Positions 28,984-37,890 of a stretch of 64,000 nucleotides of DNA are shown in pieces. Every line of letters starts with the position of its first letter. The stretch's first letter is position 1. This DNA comes from Sideroxydans sp. (GTDB lineage: Bacteria; Pseudomonadota; Gammaproteobacteria; Burkholderiales; Gallionellaceae), in NCBI GenBank assembly GCA_013791855.1, contig VMTA01000023.1, forward strand, positions 171,681 to 235,680, in the 5' to 3' direction. Both the position numbers and the translations under genes were made by a program. Below the pieces are notes generated by a model. The model searched no databases. It was not told the DNA's origin and worked only from the letters and a program-made list of their open reading frames with translations.

Positions 28984-31900
28984 TCAGTGTGTTGAGGAAA
29001 GTCGGTGTTGTTTGACGAGTGCGTAGATGACCGGGATCACCAGCAGGGTGAGCACGGCGGACGACACCATGCCGCCGACCATGGGGGCAGCGATGCGGCG
29101 CATCACTTCCGAGCCGGTGCCGCTGCTCCACAGGATGGGCAGCAGGCCGGCCATGATCGCGACAACGGTCATCATCTTGGGGCGCACGCGTTCCACTGCG
29201 CCTTCCATGATGGCGGCGTACAAGTCTTGGGCTGAAGGTTCGCGGCCCGCCTCGGCGCAGTGTGCCTGCACCTCCTGCCATGCTTTCTCCAGATAGATCA
29301 GCATCACCACGCCGGTCTCGGCCGCCACGCCGGCCAGCGCGATGAAGCCGACCGCGACCGCGACAGAGAGGTTGTAATCGAGCAGCCACAGCAACCACAC
29401 ACCGCCGACCAGCGCGAACGGCACGGACAGCATCACGATCAGCGATTCGGTGACGCGGCGGAAGTTGAGATACAGCAGCAGGAAGATCAGCAGCAGCGTG
29501 ACCGGGATGACGATCTTCATCTTGGCGATGGCGCGTTCCATGTATTCGAACTGGCCGCTCCAGGTGGCGTAGTAACCGGGCGGGAAGGTGACCTGTTCGT
29601 TCACCGCACGGCGCGCCTCGGCCACGTAGGAGCCGATGTCGCGCTCGCGGATGTCCACGTAGATGTAGGCGGAGAGCAGCGCGTTCTCGGTGCGGATGGA
29701 AGGCGCGCCCTTGCTGATGCGCACGCTGGCGAGCTGGCCGAGCGGGACCATCGCGCCGTCCGCTGTGGTCACCAGCACTTCGCGCGCGATCTTCTCGGGC
29801 GAGTCGCGCAGCTCACGCGGATAGCGCACGTTCACGCCGAAGCGTTCCAGCCCTTCCACCGTGGTGGTGACGTTCACGCCGCCCAATGCCGAGGCGATCA
29901 CATCCTGCACCGTGCCCATGCTCAAGCCGTATCGTGCCAGCGCGGCGCGATCCGGTTCGATGTCGAGGTAGTAGCCGCCGGTGATGCGTTCGGCATAGGC
30001 GGAGCTGGTGCCGGGGATGGTCTTCACCACGGACTCGATCTGCTTGGCCAGTCGCTCCATCTCATTCAGGTCCTTGCCGAACACCTTGATGCCTATGGGT
30101 GTGCGGATGCCGGTGGAGAGCATGTCGATGCGCGCCTTGATCGGCATGGTCCACGAGTTGGCCACACCGGGGAATTGCAGCGCCTTGTCCAGCTCGGCGA
30201 TCAGCTTGTCGGTGTCCATGCCGTCGCGCCATTCTTCCTGCGGCTTGAGGTTGATCACCGTTTCGAACATCTCCATCGGTGCGGGATCGGTAGCGGTTCC
30301 GGCACGTCCCGCCTTGCCATACACCGACGCGACTTCGGGGAAACTCTTGATGATCTTGTTTTGCGTCTGCAATAGTTCCGCCGCCTTGGTCACCGACAGA
30401 CCTGGCAGGGCGGTGGGCATGTAGAACAGCGTGCCCTCGTTGAGCGTGGGCATGAATTCGCTGCCCAGTTTTAGTGCGGGATAGAGGCTCACCAGTAGCG
30501 CGCCGACCGCGATGGCCAGCGTCGCTTTCTTCTTCGCAAGCACCCAGCGGATGAGGGGGCGATAGGCGGCGATCATCCAGCGGTTGAGCGGGTTCGCGGA
30601 CTCGGGCCGGATGCGTCCTTTGATGAACAGCAGCATCAGCACTGGTACCAGCGTGACGGAAAGCAACGCCGCGCCCGCCATGGCGAAGGTCTTGGTGAAC
30701 GCCAGCGGCGCGAACAGCCTGCCTTCCTGCGCTTCCAGCGTGAACACCGGCAGGAAAGAGACGGTGATGATGAGCAAAGAGAAGAACAGGGAGGGCCCGA
30801 CTTCCTTGCAGGCATTCAATATTGCATCGAATCGTGATGTTTCATCCTTCATGCGTTCCAGATGCTTGTGCGCGTTCTCGATCATCACGATGGCGGCATC
30901 CACCATCGCGCCGATGGCGATGGCGATGCCGCCCAGACTCATGATGTTGGAATTGAGGCCCAGCGCGCGCATGGCGATGAAGGCCATCAGCACGCCGATG
31001 GGCAGCATCACGATGGCGACCAGTGCGCTGCGCGCATGCATCAGGAACACCATGCACACCAGTGCCACGATCAGACCCTCTTCCAGTAGCGTGTGCTTGA
31101 GCGTGGCGATGGCGCGCTGGATCAGCTCGGAGCGGTCGTACACCGCGCGTATCGTTACGCCATCCGGCAGACCGGCAGACACCTCGGCGATCTTCTGCTT
31201 GATGTTGGCGATCACCTCCAGCGCGTTCTGGCCGTAGCGTGCCATGGCGATGCCGGACACCACTTCCCCTTCGCCATCCAGTTCCGCGATGCCGCGCCGA
31301 CTGTCCGGGCCGAGTTCGATGCGCGCGATGTCGCGCAGCAATACCGGCGTGCCGCGATCCGCTTTCACCACCAGCATCTCGATGTCCGCCTTGCCGCGCA
31401 GATAACCGCGTCCGCGCACCATGTATTCGGTCTCGGCCATCTCCAGCACGCGTCCGCCGACATCGCGGTTGCCGTCGCGTATCACCTGCGACACACGGCT
31501 GAGCGGGATGCCGTAGGCGCGCAGCTTCACCGGATCGACCGTGACCTGATATTGCTGGACCTGCCCGCCGATGCTGGCGACCTCGGCCACGCCTTGCGCC
31601 TTGGTCAGTTGATAGCGCAGATACCAGTCCTGCAGGGTGCGCAATTCGGCGAGGTCATGCTTCTCGCTCAGTACCGCGTACTGGTACACCCAGCCCACCC
31701 CGCTCGCGTCCGGCCCCAGTTGCGGCGACACGCTGCGCGGCAGACGGCCAGACGCCTGATTCAGATATTCCAGCACGCGCGAACGCGCCCAGTAGATGTC
31801 GGTGCCGTCCTCGAAGATGACATACACGAACGACGCGCCGAAGAAAGAGAAGCCGCGCACCACCTTCGACTTCGGCACGGCCAGCATCGCTGTGGTGAGC

Positions 31901-32103
31901 GGATAAGTCACCTGATCCTCGACCACCTGCGGTGCTTGTCCGGCATATTCGGTATAGACGATCACCTGCACGTCCGACAGGTCGGGCAGCGCATCCAGCG
32001 GCGTCTTCAGCAGCGCGTAGATGCCGGAAAGTGTGATGAACAGGGTGGCGAGCAGAACCAGGAATCGATTCTTCGCCGACCACTCGATGACTGTGTTCAA
32101 CAT
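28984..32103 (-). CDS. cusA: CusA-type heavy-metal efflux RND transporter
   Basis: Inner-membrane RND pump of the tripartite Cu(I)/Ag(I) efflux system, about 1039 residues. The start MLNTVIEWSAKNRFL at 32103 matches the family; an upstream ATG at 32118 would overlap cusB by 14 bases. The sequence has the CusA-type transmembrane segment MVDAAIVMIENAHKH with the proton-relay acidic residue, the periplasmic IDMLSTGIRTPIG segment that in CusA contributes a metal-binding methionine, and WSGQFEYMERA. These favour monovalent copper/silver over CzcA-type divalent cations. It follows cusB by one base and precedes cusF by 13, so the genes form one operon. Confidence 0.95.
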   Translation of the reverse strand: MLNTVIEWSAKNRFLVLLATLFITLSGIYALLKTPLDALPDLSDVQVIVYTEYAGQAPQVVEDQVTYPLTTAMLAVPKSKVVRGFSFFGASFVYVIFEDGTDIYWARSRVLEYLNQASGRLPRSVSPQLGPDASGVGWVYQYAVLSEKHDLAELRTLQDWYLRYQLTKAQGVAEVASIGGQVQQYQVTVDPVKLRAYGIPLSRVSQVIRDGNRDVGGRVLEMAETEYMVRGRGYLRGKADIEMLVVKADRGTPVLLRDIARIELGPDSRRGIAELDGEGEVVSGIAMARYGQNALEVIANIKQKIAEVSAGLPDGVTIRAVYDRSELIQRAIATLKHTLLEEGLIVALVCMVFLMHARSALVAIVMLPIGVLMAFIAMRALGLNSNIMSLGGIAIAIGAMVDAAIVMIENAHKHLERMKDETSRFDAILNACKEVGPSLFFSLLIITVSFLPVFTLEAQEGRLFAPLAFTKTFAMAGAALLSVTLVPVLMLLFIKGRIRPESANPLNRWMIAAYRPLIRWVLAKKKATLAIAVGALLVSLYPALKLGSEFMPTLNEGTLFYMPTALPGLSVTKAAELLQTQNKIIKSFPEVASVYGKAGRAGTATDPAPMEMFETVINLKPQEEWRDGMDTDKLIAELDKALQFPGVANSWTMPIKARIDMLSTGIRTPIGIKVFGKDLNEMERLAKQIESVVKTIPGTSSAYAERITGGYYLDIEPDRAALARYGLSMGTVQDVIASALGGVNVTTTVEGLERFGVNVRYPRELRDSPEKIAREVLVTTADGAMVPLGQLASVRISKGAPSIRTENALLSAYIYVDIRERDIGSYVAEARRAVNEQVTFPPGYYATWSGQFEYMERAIAKMKIVIPVTLLLIFLLLYLNFRRVTESLIVMLSVPFALVGGVWLLWLLDYNLSVAVAVGFIALAGVAAETGVVMLIYLEKAWQEVQAHCAEAGREPSAQDLYAAIMEGAVERVRPKMMTVVAIMAGLLPILWSSGTGSEVMRRIAAPMVGGMVSSAVLTLLVIPVIYALVKQHRLSSTH

Positions 32104-32104
32104 G

Positions 32105-33589
32105 TCAGTGCCCCTCATGCTGCGCTTGCAGCTTGGTGATCACCCACTCGCCCTGTCCGCGCTCGACGATCTCGAACTCGATGGCGCTGCCCGGTTTCAT
32201 ATTCGCCGCCAGTGACGGATTCGCCAGCGTGAAGTCCATGGTCATGGCCGGCCACTTGAGCGTGGGGATGGGTTCGTGGGTGATGCTGACATTGCCGTCG
32301 CCATAGTTTTCCTCCAGTACGCCGGTCGCGCTATGGCCGACCGTCTTGGCTTTCTGCGGGGCCGTGGTGTCGCCCATGCCGCTGAATGCCGCTTGCAGAT
32401 TACTCTCGGAATCGAGCAGGAAGTTGGCGCGGGTGACCACCTGTTCGCCTTCCGTCAGGCCGTCGGTGACTGCTACGTAGTCGTCGCTGCGCTGGCCCAG
32501 CGTGACGACGCGCGGCGCGAAGCGCCCTTCATCCAGACGTACCAGCACGGTCTGCTGTGTGCCGCTGTCGATCACGGCCGAGGTCGGTATGGTCAGTACT
32601 TTGGATGGCTTTCCGGTCGCGATCTGGGCATGGGCATACATGGCCGGCTTGAGCGCGCCATCCGCATTGGGCAGCACGATGCGCACCTGCACCGTGCGCG
32701 TCATCTCGTTCAAGGTCGGGTAGATGAAATCCACCTTGCCGGTGAAGGTGCGGCCGGGCAGGGCGTCCACGGTCACCTGCGCATCACTGCCCAAGCGGAT
32801 GCCGGCGATGTCTTGCTCCGCCGCGTCGGCGATGGCCCACAGCGTGTACAAGTCGGCGATGCGGTACAGCTTCTCGCCCGGCATGAAGCGCATGCCTTCG
32901 ACCGCCATCTTTTCCAGCACGATGCCGTTTGCGGGCGCGTAGTAGGTCACACGGTCACCATTCAGTTGCGCACCGGCGACGTCCCAGTTCTTCAGGCGTG
33001 CCGCGCTGGCGTCGACCAGACGCTGCATGCTCTGCTGTGCCGCTGCATCCGCATCCTTGAGTTCCGCCAGTCCGCGTTTGGCCAGTTCCAGTTCACGCAG
33101 GGCGGACACCAGTTCCGGGCTGTACACCTCGAACAGCGGTTCGCCCTTGCGCACGCGTTGGCCGGTGGTGTTGACGTACAGCTTCTCGACCCAGCCTTCG
33201 AACTTGGGCGCGATGGTGGTCAGGCGTTGCTCGTCGGTTGCTATGCGTGCGTTCAGGCGCAGGCTGGCACCCAGCTCGCGCATCGCAGCCGCTTCGCTCT
33301 GCACGCCCAGCTTCTGCACCTTGGCGGCGCTGACGCTGAAGCCTTCCTTGTCCTCCGTTTTCTCGCCCGCATACACCGGGATGTAGTCCATTCCCATCGA
33401 GTCTTTCTTGGGTACCGGCGAGGTGTCGGGCAGCCCCATCGGGTTGCGGTAATAGAGCAGCGTGCGCTCCGCTTTGTTCTCGGTATTCGGCACTTTGGAC
33501 TCGGTGCTGGACTTTCCATACCAGTAACTGCCGGATGCGACGAGGGCGAGCAGCAGTCCGCCCAGCGCGAGTTTGATCTTGTCGTTCAT
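32105..33589 (-). CDS. cusB: CusB-type periplasmic adaptor with fused C-terminal CusF domain
   Basis: Membrane-fusion protein of 494 residues that links CusA to the outer-membrane channel. It has an N-terminal membrane anchor (about 5-24), a heavy-metal-binding motif region (YYRNPMGLPDTSPVPKKDSM, about 47-66, then MGMDYIPVY), the adaptor's lipoyl/hairpin and barrel domains, and an extra C-terminal domain (about 432-494). That tail repeats the CusF metal site, with H438, W446, M449 and M451 in THEPIPTLKWPAMTM. Adaptor-CusF fusions are known in some proteobacteria but E. coli CusB lacks the tail. It overlaps cusC by 4 bases. Confidence 0.95.
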   Translation of the reverse strand: MNDKIKLALGGLLLALVASGSYWYGKSSTESKVPNTENKAERTLLYYRNPMGLPDTSPVPKKDSMGMDYIPVYAGEKTEDKEGFSVSAAKVQKLGVQSEAAAMRELGASLRLNARIATDEQRLTTIAPKFEGWVEKLYVNTTGQRVRKGEPLFEVYSPELVSALRELELAKRGLAELKDADAAAQQSMQRLVDASAARLKNWDVAGAQLNGDRVTYYAPANGIVLEKMAVEGMRFMPGEKLYRIADLYTLWAIADAAEQDIAGIRLGSDAQVTVDALPGRTFTGKVDFIYPTLNEMTRTVQVRIVLPNADGALKPAMYAHAQIATGKPSKVLTIPTSAVIDSGTQQTVLVRLDEGRFAPRVVTLGQRSDDYVAVTDGLTEGEQVVTRANFLLDSESNLQAAFSGMGDTTAPQKAKTVGHSATGVLEENYGDGNVSITHEPIPTLKWPAMTMDFTLANPSLAANMKPGSAIEFEIVERGQGEWVITKLQAQHEGH

Positions 33590-34812
33590 AGTGATTCTCC
33601 CAGCAGGTTCTCGATATCGGCCAGCGCGAGTTGCATGTCGGTCTGCGCGCGCAGCCGTTGCTGACGGATGGTCAGCAGTTGTTGTTGTGCCTGGATCAGC
33701 ATGTCAAAGCCGGACTTGCCCGTCTCATACGCGGCCAGCGTGGCATCCAGCGAGAGCTGTGCCTGCGGCAGCAGGCGGGTGGCGATCAGTTGTTCGGTGC
33801 GGCGTGCCGTCTCCAGCGCGGACAGCGCTTCCGACAGGGCGGCGCGCTTCTGTTCCAGCAACGACTGTTTGCGGCTGCTGGCCGCAGACAGTCGTGCTTC
33901 CGCTTCGCCCTCGCGTGCGCGGCGGGTGGATTGTTGCAGCGGGATGTTCAGTTCCAGCATCACGTCCCAGCGCGAGATGCTGCCGTTGCTGTGCGTCGGC
34001 GCGATGCCCAGCGTCACGTCCGGATAGCGGTCGGCATATTGCAGTTCACGCTGGCGGTCGGCGGCGCGCAGGCTGGCGTCGGCCATGCGCAGTTGCGGGT
34101 TCTGTGCGTCCAGCCGTTCGAGCAGGGCGGCCTCGTCCAGTTGCGCGGGCGTCGGCATGGGGCGTGGTGCGGCGGGTTCCGCCAGCTCGGCATTGCCGGG
34201 GCGAGACAGCAATGCATTCAGTCGCACATGGCTGTGGTGATGTGCGTTTTGCACGGCGATCAGCTCGGTCTGCAAGCGGGTCTGTTCGAGCTGGATGCGG
34301 ATCACATCCTGTTGCTGGCCGAGGCCGTTGGCGTAGCGCGTCTGCGCGATCTGCTCCAGCCCGTTCAGCAGTTCCAGCGTCTGCTGCGTCAGTTGCTCGC
34401 TGCCGATGGTGTAGGTGTAGCGCGCGTAAGCCTGCTTGATGCGTGTGGAGAGCTCGGCCCAGGTGGCGGCGACGCGTCCTTCCGCTTCCTCGCTGCGCGC
34501 ATCCGCCACCTCGTGGCGCAGGTCGCGCGTGCCGTACCAGGGCAGCTTCTGCATCAGAGTGAACTTGGTGGCTGGGTTGCCGTTGGTGACATCCATCGGC
34601 TCGATGCGCAGCAGCGGATCGGCCAGCGTGTCGGACGACTCGCCGGCCTGCATCGCGGCGGCGGCTTCATGCCGCGTGGCGGCCAGTTCCGGATTGTGTT
34701 CGCGCGCATAGGCCAGCAGACCGTCGAGGTCGCTCCCCAGCGTCGGCTCTGCTGTCGCGGGCGCAAGCCACAGCGCGCCGAGCAAAGTGAAAAGTATCGA
34801 TACGTGTCTCAT
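33586..34812 (-). CDS. cusC: CusC/CzcC-type outer-membrane efflux channel protein
   Basis: TolC-like outer-membrane factor of 408 residues for the copper/silver pump. A signal peptide (1-21, ending ATA) precedes two repeats of the long alpha-helical outer-membrane-efflux-protein domain, rich in QAQ and AR heptads (for example LRHEVADARSEEAEGRV and LQQSTRRAREGEAEARL). There is no lipobox cysteine at the signal cleavage site, unlike E. coli CusC, so it is probably not a lipoprotein. Its stop overlaps the cusB start by 4 bases. The upstream gap of 109 bases holds a perfect hairpin (34874-34920). Confidence 0.92.
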   Translation of the reverse strand: MRHVSILFTLLGALWLAPATAEPTLGSDLDGLLAYAREHNPELAATRHEAAAAMQAGESSDTLADPLLRIEPMDVTNGNPATKFTLMQKLPWYGTRDLRHEVADARSEEAEGRVAATWAELSTRIKQAYARYTYTIGSEQLTQQTLELLNGLEQIAQTRYANGLGQQQDVIRIQLEQTRLQTELIAVQNAHHHSHVRLNALLSRPGNAELAEPAAPRPMPTPAQLDEAALLERLDAQNPQLRMADASLRAADRQRELQYADRYPDVTLGIAPTHSNGSISRWDVMLELNIPLQQSTRRAREGEAEARLSAASSRKQSLLEQKRAALSEALSALETARRTEQLIATRLLPQAQLSLDATLAAYETGKSGFDMLIQAQQQLLTIRQQRLRAQTDMQLALADIENLLGESL

Positions 34813-34873
34813 GTTCCGCTTCCTGATCGCAATGGAAATGCAGGCGGATGGCCGCGAACAGCCACCGCACGAA

Positions 34874-34920
34874 GCGGGACGAGTGGGGTGTTACGGATTC
34901 AACAGACGGACTCGTCCCGC
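34874..34920 (-). promoter_or_regulatory. Hairpin between the Cys/Met-rich gene and cusC
   Basis: Eleven bases at 34874-34884 (GCGGGACGAGT) pair perfectly with 34910-34920, leaving a 25-base loop. On the minus strand it begins one base after the stop codon of the Cys/Met-rich gene and ends 61 bases before the cusC start. There is no T-run after it, so it is not a clear terminator; it could be a processing, attenuation or stability element. Confidence 0.5.
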
Positions 34921-34921
34921 G

Positions 34922-35308
34922 TTACGCGGCAACGAGGGGTGGCGGATCGAGCGGTGCGGAAAGATGGGAGACGAAAGTTTCGGGGGTGGAACGCACAGGC
35001 TGAGAACCTGTTTCGAACAATTCCATTGCCACGACAGGTGCGTCGAGGAAGGCTGAGCAGGCAACGTGGCAGATCGCGCAGGAGGTACAAGAGGACTCTT
35101 CCTCGTTGCTTGCCTGCATGGTTTCATGCTGCATCATGCCGTGATCCATCATGTCGTCGTGCGACATGCTCATCATCATCTCGGACGATTCATGGCAGTC
35201 GCCACGCTGCATCTGCATGGCGAGCGACTCCGCCACGGCGCTGGCGCTGAACAGCGGCAGCCACAGCAGCAGAATTAAGGCGATGAATTTTCTGGATCGC
35301 ACGGACAT
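34922..35308 (-). CDS. Small secreted Cys/His/Met-rich protein at the head of the cus cluster
   Basis: I do not recognise a named family; similar small proteins occur upstream of metal-efflux operons in betaproteobacteria. With the start at 35308 it has 128 residues and a clear signal peptide (1-27, ending SAVA). An in-frame ATG at 35344 adds 12 residues but would weaken the signal peptide; neither start has a clear ribosome-binding site. The mature part is rich in methionine and histidine (HDDMMDHGMMQHETM, about 50-64) followed by a cysteine cluster CTSCAICHVAC (C74, C77, C80, C84). The composition and location suggest periplasmic copper or silver binding. The CAICH part matches a heme motif but the surrounding sequence does not look like a cytochrome. 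Confidence 0.7.
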   Translation of the reverse strand: MSVRSRKFIALILLLWLPLFSASAVAESLAMQMQRGDCHESSEMMMSMSHDDMMDHGMMQHETMQASNEEESSCTSCAICHVACSAFLDAPVVAMELFETGSQPVRSTPETFVSHLSAPLDPPPLVAA

Positions 35309-35409
35309 GGGGGACAGTGTGGGGAAAGCTGGGCGCTTAGTCAATGAGTTGCTGACATGGTTTCTGTTCGCTGCACATATATATAACCATTGTCGCGGGG
35401 GGCGCGATA

Positions 35410-35426
35410 GGGTTAAAGTTCAACCC
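35410..35426 (+). promoter_or_regulatory. Near-perfect palindrome in front of fadE (candidate operator)
   Basis: GGGTTAAAGTTCAACCC is a 17-base palindrome about its central G with only one mismatched pair, ending 31 bases before the fadE start codon. A TATAAC sequence lies about 25 bases upstream (35382-35387). Position and symmetry fit an operator for a dimeric repressor such as a fatty-acid-responsive TetR protein, but the site does not match a regulator consensus I can name. Confidence 0.45.
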
Positions 35427-35457
35427 AATCCCGCATAACAATAAACGAGGTTAGAAA

Positions 35458-37890
35458 ATGGCGATAACGATCACGGTGGTAGTCCTTGCTGTCTTCCTTT
35501 TACTGGCATTCTTCCGATCCTCGATCTGGGGTTGGCTGTTCGCTTTGCTGGTGCTGGTGCCGGTGATCGCTGTCGAGAGCCGCATCTCCGACGGGGCCTT
35601 GAAGAACATCTATCTCGCGCTGGTCATCTTTGTGCTGGTGTTCGGTGTGCCTTATCTGCGCCGCCTGCTGATCAGTAATTTCATCCTGAAGATATTCCGA
35701 AAGATATTGCCGCAGGTCTCGCAGACCGAGCAGGAGGCGCTGGACGCCGGTACGGTGTGGTGGGATGGCGAGTTGTTCAGTGGCCGTCCGCGCTGGAGCA
35801 AGCTGCTGGAGATGCCCAAGACCGGCCTCTCCGAACGCGAGCAGGCTTTCCTCGACAACGAGGTGGAGCAGCTGTGCGCCATGCTGGATGATTGGGACAT
35901 CACCCACATCCGGCAGGATCTGTCGCCCGAGGTGTGGCAGTTCATCAAGGACAAGGGTTTCTTCGGCATGATCATTCCGAAGGAATACGGCGGACTTGAG
36001 TTCTCGGCGCAGGCGCATTCGGCGGTGGTGACCAAGGTCTCCTCGCGCAGCGGTACAGCGGGTGTGACGGTGATGGTGCCGAACTCGCTGGGGCCGGCCG
36101 AGTTGCTGTTGAAATACGGCACGCCGGAACAGAAGGACAAATACCTGAAGCGTCTGGCGCAGGGGCTGGAAGTGCCGTGTTTCGCGCTGACCGGCCCATT
36201 CGCGGGTTCCGATGCGGGGGCGATCCCGGATAGCGGCATCGTGTGCCACGGCGAATTCAACGGGCAGCAGGTCTTGGGCATCCGCCTCAACTGGGAGAAG
36301 CGTTACATCACGCTGGCACCGGTGGCGACACTGCTGGGGCTGGCATTCAAGCTGTATGACCCGGAGCATATATTGGGCGCGGAGAAGTCGCTGGGCATCA
36401 CCTTGGCCCTGATCCCCACCGATCTGCCCGGTGTGCAGATCGGCCGCCGCCACTTCCCGCTCAACTCTGCATTCCTCAACGGGCCGACGGTAGGCAATGA
36501 TGTGTTCATTCCGATGGAGTACATCATCGGTGGCATGTCGCGCATCGGCCAGGGCTGGCGCATGTTGATGGATTGTCTGTCGGTGGGGCGTTCCATCTCG
36601 CTGCCGGCCAGTGCGGTGGGCGGTGCCAAGCTGGCGGTGCGCAGCAGCGGAGCCTATGGCCGCGTGCGCAAGCAGTTCCACATGCCGGTCGGCAAGTTCG
36701 AGGGCGTGGAAGAAGCGCTGGCGCGCATCGGCGGCAACACCTATGTGATGGACGCGGCGCGACGCATGACGGCGCTGGCGGTCGATCTGCATGAGAAACC
36801 TTCGGTGGTGTCGGCCATCGCCAAGTATCACTGCACCGAGCGCGGCCGTATGGTGATCAACGATGCGATGGACGTGCACGGCGGCAAGGGCATCTGCATG
36901 GGACCGGACAACTATCTGGCGCGCATGTACGAGCAGACGCCGATCGGCATCACCGTGGAAGGCGCGAACATCCTCACGCGCAGCCTGATGATCTTCGGTC
37001 AGGGTGCGGTGCGTTCCCATCCTTATGTGCTGAAGGAGATGCAGGCGGCGCATGATCAGAATGCAGATCGCGCCTCGCTGAATTTCGACCAGGCTTTCTT
37101 TGCACACATCAGTTTCAGTCTGAGCAATGCGGTGCGCTCTGTGCTGTATGGCTTGTCGGGTGGACGTTTAATCTACGTGCCTACTGGCGCGCCGACGCAT
37201 CGTTATTACCAGTTGCTGACGCGTTATGCGGCGTCGTTCGCTTTTGCGGCGGATATCGCCATGCTTGTGCTGGGCGGCGGGCTGAAGCGCAAGGAGAAAC
37301 TCTCGGCGCGACTGGGCGACGTGTTGAGTAACCTCTATCTGTGCTCGGCGGTGTTGAAGAAGTTCGAGGACGACGGTCGTCCGCAGGCCGACGAGCCGCT
37401 GTTGCACTGGGCGATGGAAGACGGCCTGTATCGCATCCAGACGACGTTCGACGGTGTGATACAGAACTTCCCCAACCGTTTCTTCGCGCTGTTGCTGCGT
37501 CTGGTCGTCTTCCCGTTGGGACAATGCCGCCAACCGCCTTCCGATAACAGAGGCCACCAGGTGGCGGCGCTGCTGTTGAAGCCGGGTGATGCGCGCGACC
37601 GGCTCACCGCGGGCATGTACATCAAGCGCGACGAGCAGGATGCAGTCGGTGCGCTGGAAGCGGCATTGGCCAGCACGCTGGCGTGCGAACCGATGCAGGC
37701 CATGCTGGAAAAAGAAGCCAAGGCCGGCAAACTCAAAGCGATGGACGAGATGACGCGTATCGTCGAGGCGCGTGATATCGGCATCATCACGGCTGAACAG
37801 GCGATACAGCTGGAACGGGATTATATGTTGCGGCGCAAGGTGATCATGGTCGACGATTTCGACGCGCGACAACTGCAGGCGAACGGATGA
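35458..37890 (+). CDS. fadE: Acyl-CoA dehydrogenase FadE
   Basis: FAD-dependent acyl-CoA dehydrogenase that carries out the first step of beta-oxidation. The 810-residue length matches the large FadE type (E. coli about 814) rather than the 380-residue type. Two N-terminal hydrophobic segments (about 3-40 and 48-66) probably tie it to the inner membrane. The core shows FALTGPFAGSDAG (the family's substrate/FAD segment), GGKGICMGPDNYLARMYEQ and TVEGANILTRSL. A GAGG ribosome-binding site precedes the ATG. It overlaps the SDR gene by 4 bases and heads the fatty-acid cluster. Confidence 0.95.
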   Translation: MAITITVVVLAVFLLLAFFRSSIWGWLFALLVLVPVIAVESRISDGALKNIYLALVIFVLVFGVPYLRRLLISNFILKIFRKILPQVSQTEQEALDAGTVWWDGELFSGRPRWSKLLEMPKTGLSEREQAFLDNEVEQLCAMLDDWDITHIRQDLSPEVWQFIKDKGFFGMIIPKEYGGLEFSAQAHSAVVTKVSSRSGTAGVTVMVPNSLGPAELLLKYGTPEQKDKYLKRLAQGLEVPCFALTGPFAGSDAGAIPDSGIVCHGEFNGQQVLGIRLNWEKRYITLAPVATLLGLAFKLYDPEHILGAEKSLGITLALIPTDLPGVQIGRRHFPLNSAFLNGPTVGNDVFIPMEYIIGGMSRIGQGWRMLMDCLSVGRSISLPASAVGGAKLAVRSSGAYGRVRKQFHMPVGKFEGVEEALARIGGNTYVMDAARRMTALAVDLHEKPSVVSAIAKYHCTERGRMVINDAMDVHGGKGICMGPDNYLARMYEQTPIGITVEGANILTRSLMIFGQGAVRSHPYVLKEMQAAHDQNADRASLNFDQAFFAHISFSLSNAVRSVLYGLSGGRLIYVPTGAPTHRYYQLLTRYAASFAFAADIAMLVLGGGLKRKEKLSARLGDVLSNLYLCSAVLKKFEDDGRPQADEPLLHWAMEDGLYRIQTTFDGVIQNFPNRFFALLLRLVVFPLGQCRQPPSDNRGHQVAALLLKPGDARDRLTAGMYIKRDEQDAVGALEAALASTLACEPMQAMLEKEAKAGKLKAMDEMTRIVEARDIGIITAEQAIQLERDYMLRRKVIMVDDFDARQLQANG

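Noticed and set aside
34922..35308. Cytochrome c based on the CAICH motif
   Set aside because: The motif sits inside a run of cysteines (C74, C77, C80, C84) next to Met/His-rich sequence in a metal-efflux cluster, which fits metal binding better than heme attachment.
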